This document shows positions 1 to 10,101 of a stretch of 64,000 nucleotides of DNA, piece by piece (the first letter of the stretch is position 1; each line of letters opens with the position of its first letter). The DNA lies in the NCBI GenBank assembly GCA_002102555.1, contig MCFL01000061.1, positions 1 through 64,000 on the forward strand, written 5' to 3'. Below the pieces are notes generated by a model that made no database searches, was not told where the DNA came from, and saw only the letters and a list, made by a program, of their open reading frames with translations. A program made the position numbers and the translations under genes. Origin of the DNA: Catenaria anguillulae PL171 (lineage: Eukaryota; Blastocladiomycota; Blastocladiomycetes; Blastocladiales; Catenariaceae).

Positions 1-514
1 GAAGGTGATCATCAGTCAACAAACCTGCGACCAAGGAGTGCTCAAAGGTGAGTACTTGGTAAAAGACGGGACGGGAACAGGCAGAAAGAGCAAAAATGAA
101 GTGGGGGGTCAAACACGATGGTCGCGTGTGCTGACGCCCAGCTCCAACTGCTCGATCGGCGGCCCGTCAACTGACCGTCTCACAATCCGTGGTCCGCCAC
201 CATGCCGACCTTGGACTCGATCGCGCCGCGACCGGGAAAACACCTCAACGTGGCGGCGCTCCGTCACAGCGCGCATTCACGAAATTAATCAGTGCTCAAA
301 TCATTGCTCAAGTTGGGGTGCTCAAGTCGCGATTTGAGCGCTTGGAAACTTTGTTCAGCATCAGCAATACCGCAGTAGGAATGTTCCTTGCGGACAGAGC
401 TTGAGAGCGAAGTCTCCCAAGAAAAGTAAAGAGGCCATTCTTTGTCCACTCTTTGCATAGATCTCTGAGCTCCCTGAACCTACCGGTCCCGGCCCGTTAT
501 CCTTGCCTGGCACC
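1..514. other. 5' flank, no gene seen
   Basis: Short open frames here have no recognisable domain and lie in different frames from the gene that follows. The last part is presumably the promoter and 5' leader of the TRIC-like gene; the start context CACCATG is at 512-517. Confidence 0.4.
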
Positions 515-1563
515 ATGTCTTCGTCGTCATCCGCGGCCGTCACGTCGCTCCAGCTGCTCGTCTCGCAGTACACGACGCAGCTGCAGCGGTACCTCGACCC
601 ATCCACCGCCGTGGCTCTATGGGACGGCCTGGCTGTGCTGCCGACCCACGCTGAGCAAGCCGGCTTCCAATCGGGCCCCATTTTCGTGTCGTGGGTCGCC
701 GTGCTGCACGCCATTGATGTGTGCGTCGAGCTCTTCAACAACATGCACCCGGAAACATCGCTCATGCATACATGGGTCGCCATGATTGTGCTTTCATTTG
801 GTACATACTTGGTCATGCATACCTGCCTGCCACCGCATGGCCATGACACTCACATGGCCTCTTTTCCATCACCTGAATTGATGAAACAGGTGGAACAACC
901 ATGGCCTCACTGCTCCTCTCGCGCGTCCCTGGCTGGATCGCACTCAACGACCCGCTCGCCATCTACACCGCCATCTACTTGCTCTTCCGCTACACACCGC
1001 TGCTTTCGCTGGCCAACCTGATTGGCACCCCGCTCCGCGTTGCCTGTGCCGCGGCCGACGGCATTGCCCGCGCACTCGCCATCACGGCCTTTGCCATCGA
1101 CACGATTCACCTCAAGTCTGCGCCGCCGCTTTCAAACTCGCTTGTCGCATGCCTCGTGTGCGGGACGCTATCGGGATGCGGCGGCGGCATTTTGAATGCC
1201 GTGTTTGGCGTGACAAAGCGCACGTGGACTTTGGGCACGCCGCAGGTGTCGGTGGATGTCCAGCTTGCAGCCGTGATTGCGGCCGGGTACACGTTTGCCG
1301 TCAAATACGATGTGGTGGATCGTCCCACGGCACAGGGCGTCGCGTGTATGGTTGCTGCAGCTGTGTTGGTTTTGCAAGTGTTGGTTAGAGATGTGCGGCG
1401 TTGGTGCTCGCGGGCGAGCTCGGGTGGCAAGAAGGCCGCGAGGAAGCCTCTTGACAAGCCGTTGCCGCCGTCGCCAGTTGTCAAGCTGGCTGGTAACGAG
1501 TCGCCAGTGCCGTCGCCAGGGCCGACGCCGCGAAAGTCGGCGGTGAGTAAGCGTCGGAACTGA
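515..1563 (+). CDS. TRIC-like intracellular monovalent cation channel, copy 1
   Basis: Predicted 319-aa multi-pass membrane protein. Two exons, 515-800 and 890-1563, are joined across an 89-bp intron (donor GTACAT, acceptor ACAG); the join restores SFG-GTTMAS, which is uninterrupted in the paralogue at 20934-21982. TRIC channels pass K+ across the ER/SR membrane to balance Ca2+ release. Supporting features are repeated hydrophobic segments, a glycine-rich GCGGGILNAVFG helix followed by a conserved Trp, and a later YTFAVKYD helix, resembling the GAGG-I-NF...W...FT pattern of animal TRIC proteins. The last ~60 residues are a basic, Pro/Ser-rich cytoplasmic tail. The start is the CACC-ATG at 515; the upstream TTG frame was not used. 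The family call rests on motif recall, not a search. Confidence 0.72.
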
Positions 1564-1706
1564 AATGAGCTTGTTCCTGTGACTACTATCTGATTGGCGA
1601 CTCCAAATCTAGCTAATGCATACTTGTTTCGCCTTTCTCCTCACTGTTGTGCATACGACAGTGCATGGTTCTGTATTTCATGATGAGGTAGTGTGAGACG
1701 GGCATT

Positions 1707-3140
1707 TCAAATGTCCTTTTGAACTTCTAGATTTGTGGTTGCCTCCTTCTCTTGGACCTTATTGCTCTGCTCTTCATCAGCCGCAGCCGCAACAGGCAAC
1801 CGCATCATGCCCCTCCACAGCTGCTTGACAGGCATCCCCTCGACCAAATGCTCACGCACAATGGTTTCAACATCGCATACGCGCACGCGGCCATACCAGT
1901 GGCCTTCGAGTCCGCGAAACACAATCTGGTGGGACGTTGAAAATGGACAGCATCAGTACCGGACCGAGCAAGCGGTGCAAGTGAATGCTGTCATACCATT
2001 GTTCCTGCAAACTTGTGCCCACCAATGTGCGAGATGCCGTAAATGCCGGTGGATCCGTGAGCTAGGACACTTTTTGCTTCCAGTGCATCGATTTCATCGT
2101 GGAATGCACGCAAGAGGAGCGGTGCGGCTTCCCCGCATCGTGAATCGCGCTATACCATATCGGACAAAGCACAAGGAAGTAAGGGAGTGAGAGACAAGTC
2201 GACACGTCAAGGGAATGAATGCAAGAAGAGAAGGTGTACTTACCTTCTTGTGGGCACAAACAAACACGGCACGGTCCACATCCAACGGCTCCATCGCCGG
2301 TCTTGGCAACCCCTGGGCCATATCACTGGGCTCGACACTCTCCACCTTTTCATGCTCAAAGTACTCCTTGACGGCTGCGCCTACATTGTCTGCCGTCACG
2401 CCCGTCAGCAGCACGCGATCGGGCCACACCATGACATCCATACACTCGACCTCGTTTCCGTCCTTGTCAAAGAAATGCTGCACGCCGCCCAAGGGCGCGC
2501 GATCGCACACGTTGGCCAATACCCGCGACACCTTTGCAGGCGCAACGGCAGGCAACTCGCCGGCCACCTGCGAAAGCGCCCTGGCCAGCGGTGACGCGGA
2601 ATCGACGCGCGCGGCCCACGATGCGGGCGAGCTGCCTGTGCACAAGATGAGATGATGCGAGTAAGGCTTCACGGACCCGGCCATGGCACCTTGGTTGACT
2701 TTGGCGGCAAGTCGCGCGGGCAGTTGCGGGTGGTCGGTGCAGGGGTCGAGGCAGGCTGCGCACGAGTCGGAAAAGTCAACGTCGGGTGGGTATTCGGAGC
2801 TGCAGGGGGAGGCGCCCAGGGCAGAGGTGGCGGTGGAAGAGATGGAGCGGGTGGTTGTGGACACGAGCGACGAGGCCGTCGACACGATGGACCGCAGAGA
2901 CAGGATGGACAGAGATGAGCGAAGAGTATGCATGATGCCTGGAGCGGTGGGTGGGTTGGCCGAGGTGGATGGCGTTGCTGGCTGCTGGAATGATTCGTTT
3001 GCTGTGCTCAAACTGCCAGTGAGGGACGAGGTCATGATGTGCGCGAGACGGTGCGGGGTGCGGGAGGTGGAAGGACAGCTTGGCAGTCGGTGAGGCAGCG
3101 GAATGGTTGTGACTGGTGAGTGGTCAGCATGGCATGACAT
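1707..3140 (-). CDS. Apd1/sucrase-ferredoxin-like [2Fe-2S] protein
   Basis: Thioredoxin-fold iron-sulfur protein of the Apd1/Suc-Fer family, whose members bind a [2Fe-2S] cluster through two Cys and two His and have poorly defined redox roles. Exons (minus strand): 3140-2244, 2149-1997, 1925-1707, phase-0 introns of 94 and 71 bp. Visible ligands are Cys in VFVCAHKK, Cys in RDSRCG just across intron 1, and the paired His of the HIGGHKFAG motif at the end of exon 2, followed by the typical WYGRV segment. The central GSVKPYSHHLILCTG segment is also family-typical. From ATG 3140 the protein is 422 aa; an in-frame ATG at 3035 in better context (CATCATGACC) would give 387 aa. The N-terminal ~100 residues are Ser/Thr-rich and may include a transit region. 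Convergent with the TRIC-like gene. Confidence 0.85.
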
Positions 3141-3662
3141 GGATCCACGCTTACATACAATGAATTGTTCGCAGTGGGAAGAGGCGAAGAGCTCACTCGG
3201 GCCCTTTTATCTGTCCGCAGGCCTACTTTATCTGATTGTAATCGGAAAGAGCCAATATTGTACGTTGCATGAAGGCCCGGTGAATTGTCCGATCCAAATT
3301 GGATGGGGCCGTTGTGTGCGAGCCAAAGGCCCAGGCCAGGCGGGTTGCTGCTGATCCTTCCCAACCGCACCGCGTGACTCAGCACGTGGCAGTTCGACCA
3401 CAGAATTGCGTCTTGGTCAGCGAACATCAAGCATAGGCCATGAATACCTGTTCAATATTGCGATCAATGTCATAATCAACTCAGGGCAACGCACCTAACA
3501 CCCACTGATCCACCCGCTTGCTGCCGAGAGGATCCGTTTCAACGACATCTACCACCATCGCACCGCCTCCTGTCGCCACATTCCTCAAACTCTCTCATCT
3601 CATCTCATCTCACCGATCGACACCGCCACCATTACGCGTCTCGGAATAAACGCCTGCCCACC
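3141..3662. other. Divergent intergenic region with short CTCAT repeat
   Basis: No gene seen. Lies between divergent genes and should hold both promoters. A tract of about four CTCAT units at 3593-3612 sits in the probable 5' leader of the V-ATPase gene. Confidence 0.5.
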
Positions 3663-4412
3663 ATGTCCGGCAACAACCAGCGCCTCGCCATCTTCCCAAC
3701 GCGCATGGCCCTCACCACCATGAAGCTGCGCCTCAAGGGCGCGCAGACGGGCCACTCGCTGCTCAAGCGCAAATCCGAGGCCTTGACCAAACGGTTCCGC
3801 GCCATCCTAGGCAAAATCGACGAGGCCAAGCGCAAGATGGGCAAGATCATGCAAGGCGCGGCCTTTTCGCTTGCCGAAGTCACGTACGCCACGGGCGACA
3901 TTTCGTTTGCCGTGCAATCGGCTGTGCGCCAAGCGCAATTGCGTGTGCGCACAAAGCAAGAAAATGTGTCGGGAACCATGTTGCCCATGTTTGAGTTGTA
4001 CTCGGAGGGCGCTAACGCGTTCGAGTTGACGGGCTTGGGCAGGGGTGGCCAGCAGATTGCCAGGGCAAAGGACGTGTATGCCAAGGCCGTGGCGCAGCTG
4101 GTGGAGCTGGCGTCGTTGCAGACGGCGTTCGTGATCCTCGACGAGGTCATCAAGGTGACCAACCGGCGTGTCAATGCCATCGAGTTTGTGATTATTCCAA
4201 GGGTCGAAAACACCATCAAGTACATTACCAGTGAGTTGGACGAGATGGATCGCGAAGAGTTTTTCCGGTTGAAGAAGGTGCAGGGCAAGAAGAAGAGGGA
4301 TCGGGATGCAGAGGAGGTGGCAAAGGCCAAGAGGTTGCTGGAGGCTCCAGAGAGCGTTGAAGAGCCGTCGAATCTGTTGGCAGCCAACGAAGATAACGAT
4401 ATCTTGTTTTGA
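3663..4412 (+). CDS. VMA8: V-type proton ATPase subunit D
   Basis: Subunit D of the V1 sector, part of the central rotor stalk that couples ATP hydrolysis to proton pumping at vacuolar and endosomal membranes. A single uninterrupted frame of 249 aa, close to the usual family length. The N-terminus has the canonical [11 protein letters not shown] segment, then [12 protein letters not shown], and the C-terminal half has the diagnostic [13 protein letters not shown] stretch, all in the long coiled-coil arrangement expected. The tail is charged and Lys-rich. Start ATG lies in CACC-ATG context. No intron, unlike most neighbours. Confidence 0.97.
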   Translation: MSGNNQRLAIFPTRMALTTMKLRLKGAQTGHSLLKRKSEALTKRFRAILGKIDEAKRKMGKIMQGAAFSLAEVTYATGDISFAVQSAVRQAQLRVRTKQENVSGTMLPMFELYSEGANAFELTGLGRGGQQIARAKDVYAKAVAQLVELASLQTAFVILDEVIKVTNRRVNAIEFVIIPRVENTIKYITSELDEMDREEFFRLKKVQGKKKRDRDAEEVAKAKRLLEAPESVEEPSNLLAANEDNDILF

Positions 4413-4816
4413 GGGGCTGGTATACCTTGTCGGCTTTGTTTGTCGGTAGCTGTTTGGCCTTATTCTCGCGTTGCCAAGGTTGATGTACTTGCCCTGGGTC
4501 TGTTTTGCCATGTCACACGTTACTGTTCAATCGAGGCGCGAAAGCGAGGGTCAGCACGGTTCGGGTCCACATCACCAGGGATTCAAGTCCTGCGCAGCCT
4601 TCCGCCGATTCCCATCAATAATCAATTCCTTGATTGCGTGCGGCGGTCTGGTCGCGCTGCCCTTGACCTAATTGAGTTATACAGCTATCCCGCGCATCCC
4701 GCCCCTTCCTCACACTTCGGCACGACTCCGCCGCTCAGACATATGACGCGTGACTGAGAGTCGATGTCTCACCCTGATGTCGGAAATCAGACTTTGGGAT
4801 CGTGTACAATGCACAA
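4413..4816. other. Intergenic, nothing recognised
   Basis: About 400 bp between two same-strand genes. I saw no RNA gene or repeat here. Confidence 0.4.
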
Positions 4817-6088
4817 ATGACATTTCAGATTGAGCTAGACATGTCACTACCGGCACACTGCCCCGCCCAGCCGCCTCCACCCGTCCACACAACTGCGCCA
4901 CGTCGTCACAATCCATCCTCGGCGCCTGTGCAGACCAACAACTCGACCTCTGGCATGGGCCGTCGGCGCCCGCTCCTCGATCCCGTGTCCCACCACCATG
5001 AATCAGTCGTCGTCACGGGAGCTGGCAACAGCAACCTCAAGCGCAGTGTGTCTTCAAAGGTCAGTCCGCAACCACGCCAGCCACTGCTTCGTCGGACCGT
5101 GTCGTGGCATCCCAACGTCGTTGACCACACATCACAGTCCGCTTCCCGTGCACCAACGACTTGCCGGGTTCGCCAGGCTTCGTCCGAGTCTCTTGGCTCG
5201 CCTCCCGCGGACCCAGAACAAACGCCGGTCAATTCGGAACCACGTCGCCGCCGGCCACGTCGGCCTCGCGCTACAGCGTCAGCTGATGCATTCGCTCCAA
5301 CCCATCCTTTAGCAACCCCAACGTATTCACCATCGCATCGCAAACTATATCCATCACCGCCACAATCGCCTTCAACGGTATCCACCGCCTCAGTATCTTC
5401 TCCACCGCCGTCGAGCGAGAAGCTCGCCCAGACCAAACGCGTCCGAAAACCAAAGCTGGAGGACACCGCTGAAACCAAACTGAAAACGAGATCCAAGTCC
5501 AAGGCTCGATACGCCAATTCCCACTGCGATCCACCAACAAAAATATCCATCCGTGAAGCTCGTATCGATACCACTGCTGAAGAACACCGTCATGACGTTT
5601 CCGGCCATCAACAACAGCCACCTACCGCAAGCACTTCAAGACGCGACCTTGGCTCCACTTTGGCCTCCATCGAGGCAAATCCGCCGTTTGCTCCAACATC
5701 ATCTGCTGCTATTACTGCGCCAAACACTCGCCGCCGCCGATCGCATCAACCTCAACCCCACCCTCGTCCAACGACCACTAGCCGCAACCTTGCCATCCTC
5801 TGGCAAGTCGACCACATTCAAGAAACCACATCGCCGTACGCATGGCCGCTTGAGCTGTTTTCGCCACACAAGTACTCACGAAGCGGTACAATGTTGCCTG
5901 TGCCCTTTGCCGTTGAGGCGCCCTGGTCACGTACTCTTACAAAGCCGGACAGGGAGAAGGAGGAGGATAACATGACAGGTTGTGCGCCAACGAGCCCCGT
6001 CATGAGGTGTGGGTCCATATTGAGGGTCATGGTTGGTGGCAGTGGAGCAAGTGGGAAAAAGAAGGATGCCAAGTCAAGGAACAAATGA
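4817..6088 (+). CDS. Hypothetical disordered, basic Ser/Pro-rich protein
   Basis: Open frame of 423 aa from the first ATG (4817); the frame upstream of that begins only with GTG. I recognise no domain. The product is dominated by Ser, Pro, Thr and Arg, with basic clusters (for example a run of five Arg near residue 145) and a Lys-rich end, so it is probably intrinsically disordered and perhaps nuclear. No membrane segment or signal peptide. The frame stays open for 1.27 kb with coding-like third-position GC, which supports a real gene, but there is no homology evidence. Confidence 0.5.
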   Translation: MTFQIELDMSLPAHCPAQPPPPVHTTAPRRHNPSSAPVQTNNSTSGMGRRRPLLDPVSHHHESVVVTGAGNSNLKRSVSSKVSPQPRQPLLRRTVSWHPNVVDHTSQSASRAPTTCRVRQASSESLGSPPADPEQTPVNSEPRRRRPRRPRATASADAFAPTHPLATPTYSPSHRKLYPSPPQSPSTVSTASVSSPPPSSEKLAQTKRVRKPKLEDTAETKLKTRSKSKARYANSHCDPPTKISIREARIDTTAEEHRHDVSGHQQQPPTASTSRRDLGSTLASIEANPPFAPTSSAAITAPNTRRRRSHQPQPHPRPTTTSRNLAILWQVDHIQETTSPYAWPLELFSPHKYSRSGTMLPVPFAVEAPWSRTLTKPDREKEEDNMTGCAPTSPVMRCGSILRVMVGGSGASGKKKDAKSRNK

Positions 6089-6315
6089 GTTTGTGACTGC
6101 AGGGATAGTTCCCTGGGCTCATGTGTATGCTTCAGGTGGAGTGGTGGAAATGGAAAACGATGTCTCGCGATTCGCGATCGGCTTTCTTCCTCAGCTCATT
6201 TGTCAGCTCACACGCGCTTCTTCTCTTTCAATTGTCAATTGACCGACAGGCATGTATGTATTACCCGACATATAATTGAATGGAGTTCACAGCAAATCTA
6301 TGTAAAGCCCTAACC

Positions 6316-7030
6316 ATGAACACATTCCACACTCTACTCGCCGCCCCGACCCGCCGCATCCTCCATTTAACCCACACCTTCCCCGCCCGCCTTCGTCCAG
6401 CCCACGCTTCACTCCGTCCTCACAACAGCTTCATTTTCGCATTTTCCACATCCGCTCCAACCATGTCCAACTTTCCCGTCAACAAATCCGCAGACGAATG
6501 GCGTGCCATTCTGTCGCCCGAACAATTCCGCGTCCTCCGCCAAGCCGGCACCGAACGCCCCGGCACGGGCGAGTACAACAAGCACAAGGAACAGGGCGTG
6601 TACAAGTGTGCTGGATGCGATGCACCGCTGTACAAGTCGACGACAAAGTTTGACTCCGGGTGCGGATGGCGTACGTAGTCATTTGTGAATGTATCGTGTC
6701 GCTGTGGAACAACCGAGTGCTCACAAACCACGCAAAAATCTTACTCCAACATGTCCACGGTGTAGCTGCATTCTTTGATGCGATTCCTGGTGCCGTGGGC
6801 CGCAAAGAGGATCGGTCTATGGGCATGACCAGGATTGAAATGTGCGTCCACTCGACCTGTTTTCTCTCCTCGTTGAGCGTCCATTGACTCTTATGGTGCG
6901 CAGTGTGTGCAACAATTGCGGTGGTCACCTCGGCCACGTCTTCAAGGGCGAGGGATTCAAGACGCCCACCGACGAGCGCCATTGTGTCAACTCGGTCTCG
7001 CTCAGCTTCAAGCCTGAGGAGTCGTCGTGA
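6316..7030 (+). CDS. msrB: Peptide-methionine (R)-S-oxide reductase, probably mitochondrial
   Basis: Reduces methionine-R-sulfoxide in proteins. Three exons, 6316-6670, 6766-6841 and 6904-7030, total 185 aa; introns are 95 and 62 bp. Exon joins recreate [13 protein letters not shown] and [16 protein letters not shown] exactly. Two zinc-binding CXXC pairs are present (CAGC near residue 97, CNNC in exon 3) and the catalytic Cys lies in RHCVNS near the C-terminus. The first ~48 residues are rich in Arg, Thr and Leu without acids, like a mitochondrial presequence; a second in-frame ATG at 6463 (MSNFPVNK) would give a cytosolic form, so dual targeting by alternative start is possible. Confidence 0.95.
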
Positions 7031-7612
7031 TTGATTTCGAGTTCCTGGTGTACTGGTGGGTTGTCGATCTTGTCGTTTATAGCAGGAGGCATTTCTTTCA
7101 GGGGGGGACTGATGTTTATATAAGTGTAGGGTCCACGCCGCCCACACTCAGTTTATTCGAGCATTTTGATGCTGTGCATGATATTGTACAAAGAAAGAGG
7201 AACAGAACGGCGCGGCCAACAAGACAATGGGCTTGTTCTTGTCACTCTTGTAACCGTGCTCTGACCCGACAGTGAGCATGTCAGCGATCGTCTTGCTTGA
7301 TGTAAGAAATAAGAACACCATTCATTGGCATCAATGTCATGTTTGCCCCAAGTGAGCTCATTTGCTTCCGCAATCCATATGTTCCGTTCCGGCCAATGAT
7401 CTTGCGGCGTTGGGCGGCCATCATGGGAAGACGTAGGCAAGGGCCGTGCACGAGACAAGTATGATACTTACTTTCTGCGACAAGAATGCCGAGGAAACGA
7501 GGAACCATGACAAATGGGCCCAAGGGGACTGAAGAAGGAACACTGACTCAACAATGACTACTTGAAAGACTGCCACGCTGTCCGCCATCAAACTCTTTCA
7601 TGCGTTCCCATT
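7031..7612. other. Intergenic; possible tiny minus-strand ORF
   Basis: No confident gene. On the minus strand an ATG at 7508 opens a 75-codon frame to 7281 that contains a GTAAGT donor-like site, so a small spliced gene is conceivable, but I could not find a convincing acceptor or a recognisable product. Confidence 0.25.
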
Positions 7613-9808
7613 TCACATGATGCCCATGACCCCAATCACGACCGCAATCGCCACACTCAATCCCGCAACCCACTTGGCCGCTCCAATCTCAACACCTCTG
7701 CCGGCTGCATTGCCCTCTGCGTCGCCATTCGTCCCAGTATTCGCCGTAAACTTGTTTGCATTGGTGGTGCCGCCGTTACGCGTCGCCTCGTTCTGTTTCC
7801 GAATCTCCTCCTCCTTCTTCCTGCGCTCCTCCTCCATGACCTCGCGACTCTCGTCACAGCTCAAGTACCCAGCGTCCTTTTCCGTGCTCGGCAACCGGTA
7901 CACCAAGCACTTGCCCGTTGCCTCGTCCCTTGGGCAGCCGCCTGCGCCATTCGTTCCCGGCCCAAAGCATGCGCACGCGCACTCTGTGCGGTTGTACGTG
8001 CCGTAAACGCATCCGCCCACGGGCGGTTGGCAAAGCGTGCCGAGTGTGTTGCGGTTCGAGGGCGGTGGAACGGGCTCGGCGACTGTTGGGTAGCGCACGG
8101 GGCACGAAGCCGCACACGTGGTGAAGACGGCCGACCCATAGTTGCATGACTTTGTGAATCCTTCGTCCACTTGTCCGTCGCGGTTGTTGTCGATGCCATC
8201 GCACACTTCGGCGCGCACTGGACCGGATTCGGCGCCCGGGCACGCAAAGTTTGTCGAGGTTGCGGGGGTCGGCATAGACGTGATGGGTTGCGGGTTCTTG
8301 AGCCAGGCAAGCATCTCTTGGTTGGTGACAAACCGGACGTGCTGGTGCTGGGCAATGTCGCGCAAGAATGCATTGATGGTGGTGATGCGCGAAGGCTCGG
8401 CCATGAGCCAGGCGGCATGAATATGGATGCCAAACGGTGCACGGTTGCCGTAAAAGTGGTTGTCAAAGTTGACGCGCAGCAGCGTGTTGAGCTTGTCACC
8501 CTGCATGGGCGGGTCAATGGGCCAGTTGCCGTCCGGCGCCTCGGGATCCGTCAGCGTGTAGAGTGGAATTTCCCAAAGCCCGGGAACCTTCCAGCGGGGA
8601 AGTCCGACAATTGGCGGAGTAGCGCCAGTGCAGTTACCTGTGGCGCACGAGATGGGCATTCCGTAATCGAACGTGAAGGGCCAAACAGTGTTGTTGCCAT
8701 TGACCAGGGCAGTCATGGACGAATCGTACTCGAACCCAAGCGACCGCAATGTAGCCAACGTGTCGAGCGAGAACTTGAACAGCGGCGCCCGGAAGCCCTT
8801 GATGTCGGACGCGGAAATGCCCGCGAGTGCCTCGGTGGCCTGCCGCATCGCCGAAATGTCGTCAACGTTCGGGTTGGCCGAGTGGCCCCAAGTGTGGCCG
8901 GCAATCTCGTGGCCTTTGGCGTACATGCGCTGAGCCAAATGAAAGTTGGACCACTGTCCCGACATGAAGTAGGTGATCTTTGGCTGACAGCCCGTGCCAG
9001 GGTTGACCACGCCGTCATAGAGCTGAAGCGGGGCATCCAGGACCATCTCGTTGAGGGCGTCGTCAACAGTCACAATGACAAATTGCGGGACCACGCTCTT
9101 GTCGAGTCCAGCGGGTGGCCGCTGCTGCGCGCACTGGCAATTGGGCAATCTGCAAGCGCTCGCGTCGCACCGGTACCAAGTGGCCACATTCTGTGTCGTA
9201 TACACGTCAACCCCAGGGTTAATGGCTGCACGCCGTGCACGCGCTTCGTGCGAGTCGTGCAAATGGGCGGCATGGGCAGTCTCGGCGTCGGACGACGCGT
9301 GTGCCGAGATGGCGGCCATGAGTGCCGACTTGTAAGATTCTGAATCGGCCATGTTGGGGTCCGAAGGGCGGAGCGTGGCACCCAGATCGCGACGTGGGCG
9401 CGTGAGCAGCTGAGTGCCGTGCATAAGCGAGGCATTGCTGCCGCCGAGGCGCTGGTCGACAAATTGCCAGCCGATCACGGCCAGGGTCGTAAGGAGGACC
9501 ATGCGGGCCATGAGCGGGCCAACGCCTTTGGCGCTTCCGGTCGATGACCGCGAGTCCTGGGAACGCGACCGGCGGGAGGACTTGGATGGTGACTTGGAAC
9601 GTGACTTGTGCTTGTTGATAGTCACATTTTCGGAGCGAACGGCCGAACTCGATGATGCTGAGGATGTGCTTTGGATAGCAGCCCGAGAGGCGCGAGAGCG
9701 CGTGTTTGGCCCAGCCGATGAAGACGAGGCGGCGATGGGTCGATCGCTGGCCGCCGCCGCCCGGTTTGCGCCTGAGCTGGAAGACGATGCTTTGGATTGC
9801 TTGCCCAT
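7613..9808 (-). CDS. Membrane-anchored CE4 chitin/polysaccharide deacetylase
   Basis: Predicted 731-aa chitin deacetylase, removing acetyl groups from chitin at the cell surface. Starts at ATG 9808 (GCACC-ATG); upstream codons look non-coding. Order: Ser-rich cytoplasmic N-terminus, a hydrophobic signal-anchor (residues ~100-117), a Cys-rich linker, the NodB/CE4 domain from ~240, a Cys-rich tail, a Glu/Lys-rich helix, and a C-terminal hydrophobic segment (second anchor or GPI signal). Catalytic features: the Asp pair of VTVDDALNE (249-250), metal-binding HTWGHS (305-310), FRAPLF, and a late HIHAAWL. The DDALN form and following layout resemble metazoan chitin deacetylases more than the usual fungal TFDDGP type. 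After the catalytic domain, VCDGIDNNRDGQVDEGF matches MopE-like metal-binding motifs. Intronless, divergent from kexin. Confidence 0.88.
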   Translation of the reverse strand: MGKQSKASSSSSGANRAAAASDRPIAASSSSAGPNTRSRASRAAIQSTSSASSSSAVRSENVTINKHKSRSKSPSKSSRRSRSQDSRSSTGSAKGVGPLMARMVLLTTLAVIGWQFVDQRLGGSNASLMHGTQLLTRPRRDLGATLRPSDPNMADSESYKSALMAAISAHASSDAETAHAAHLHDSHEARARRAAINPGVDVYTTQNVATWYRCDASACRLPNCQCAQQRPPAGLDKSVVPQFVIVTVDDALNEMVLDAPLQLYDGVVNPGTGCQPKITYFMSGQWSNFHLAQRMYAKGHEIAGHTWGHSANPNVDDISAMRQATEALAGISASDIKGFRAPLFKFSLDTLATLRSLGFEYDSSMTALVNGNNTVWPFTFDYGMPISCATGNCTGATPPIVGLPRWKVPGLWEIPLYTLTDPEAPDGNWPIDPPMQGDKLNTLLRVNFDNHFYGNRAPFGIHIHAAWLMAEPSRITTINAFLRDIAQHQHVRFVTNQEMLAWLKNPQPITSMPTPATSTNFACPGAESGPVRAEVCDGIDNNRDGQVDEGFTKSCNYGSAVFTTCAASCPVRYPTVAEPVPPPSNRNTLGTLCQPPVGGCVYGTYNRTECACACFGPGTNGAGGCPRDEATGKCLVYRLPSTEKDAGYLSCDESREVMEEERRKKEEEIRKQNEATRNGGTTNANKFTANTGTNGDAEGNAAGRGVEIGAAKWVAGLSVAIAVVIGVMGIM

Positions 9809-10101
9809 GGTGCGGTGTATGGACTTGAGATTGGATGGACTCGCGTGAATAATTCCGTGAGAAACGAACATTCTTTCACCAATACGGGGCGTATGGGAAC
9901 ATTGGGCTCGATTGGATCGGGGTTCGTCGCGTTCGCATCTCGGATCGAATCGCACTCGAGATTGAAAGCACAGGCAGACATCGTTCCACTTTCACATTGC
10001 GAGTCGAGTCATAACAACGCAAAACACTACAGTAGGCATTTAGAAGTACCCTGTGCTCTACTCACTGCAAACTGATCCATTCATGCACCTTTCATGATAC
10101 A

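Noticed and set aside
5-337. Open frame at the left window edge
   Set aside because: No recognisable product; overlapping frames equally open.
8171-9343. 390-codon plus-strand open frame
   Set aside because: Antisense to the chitin deacetylase; no domain.
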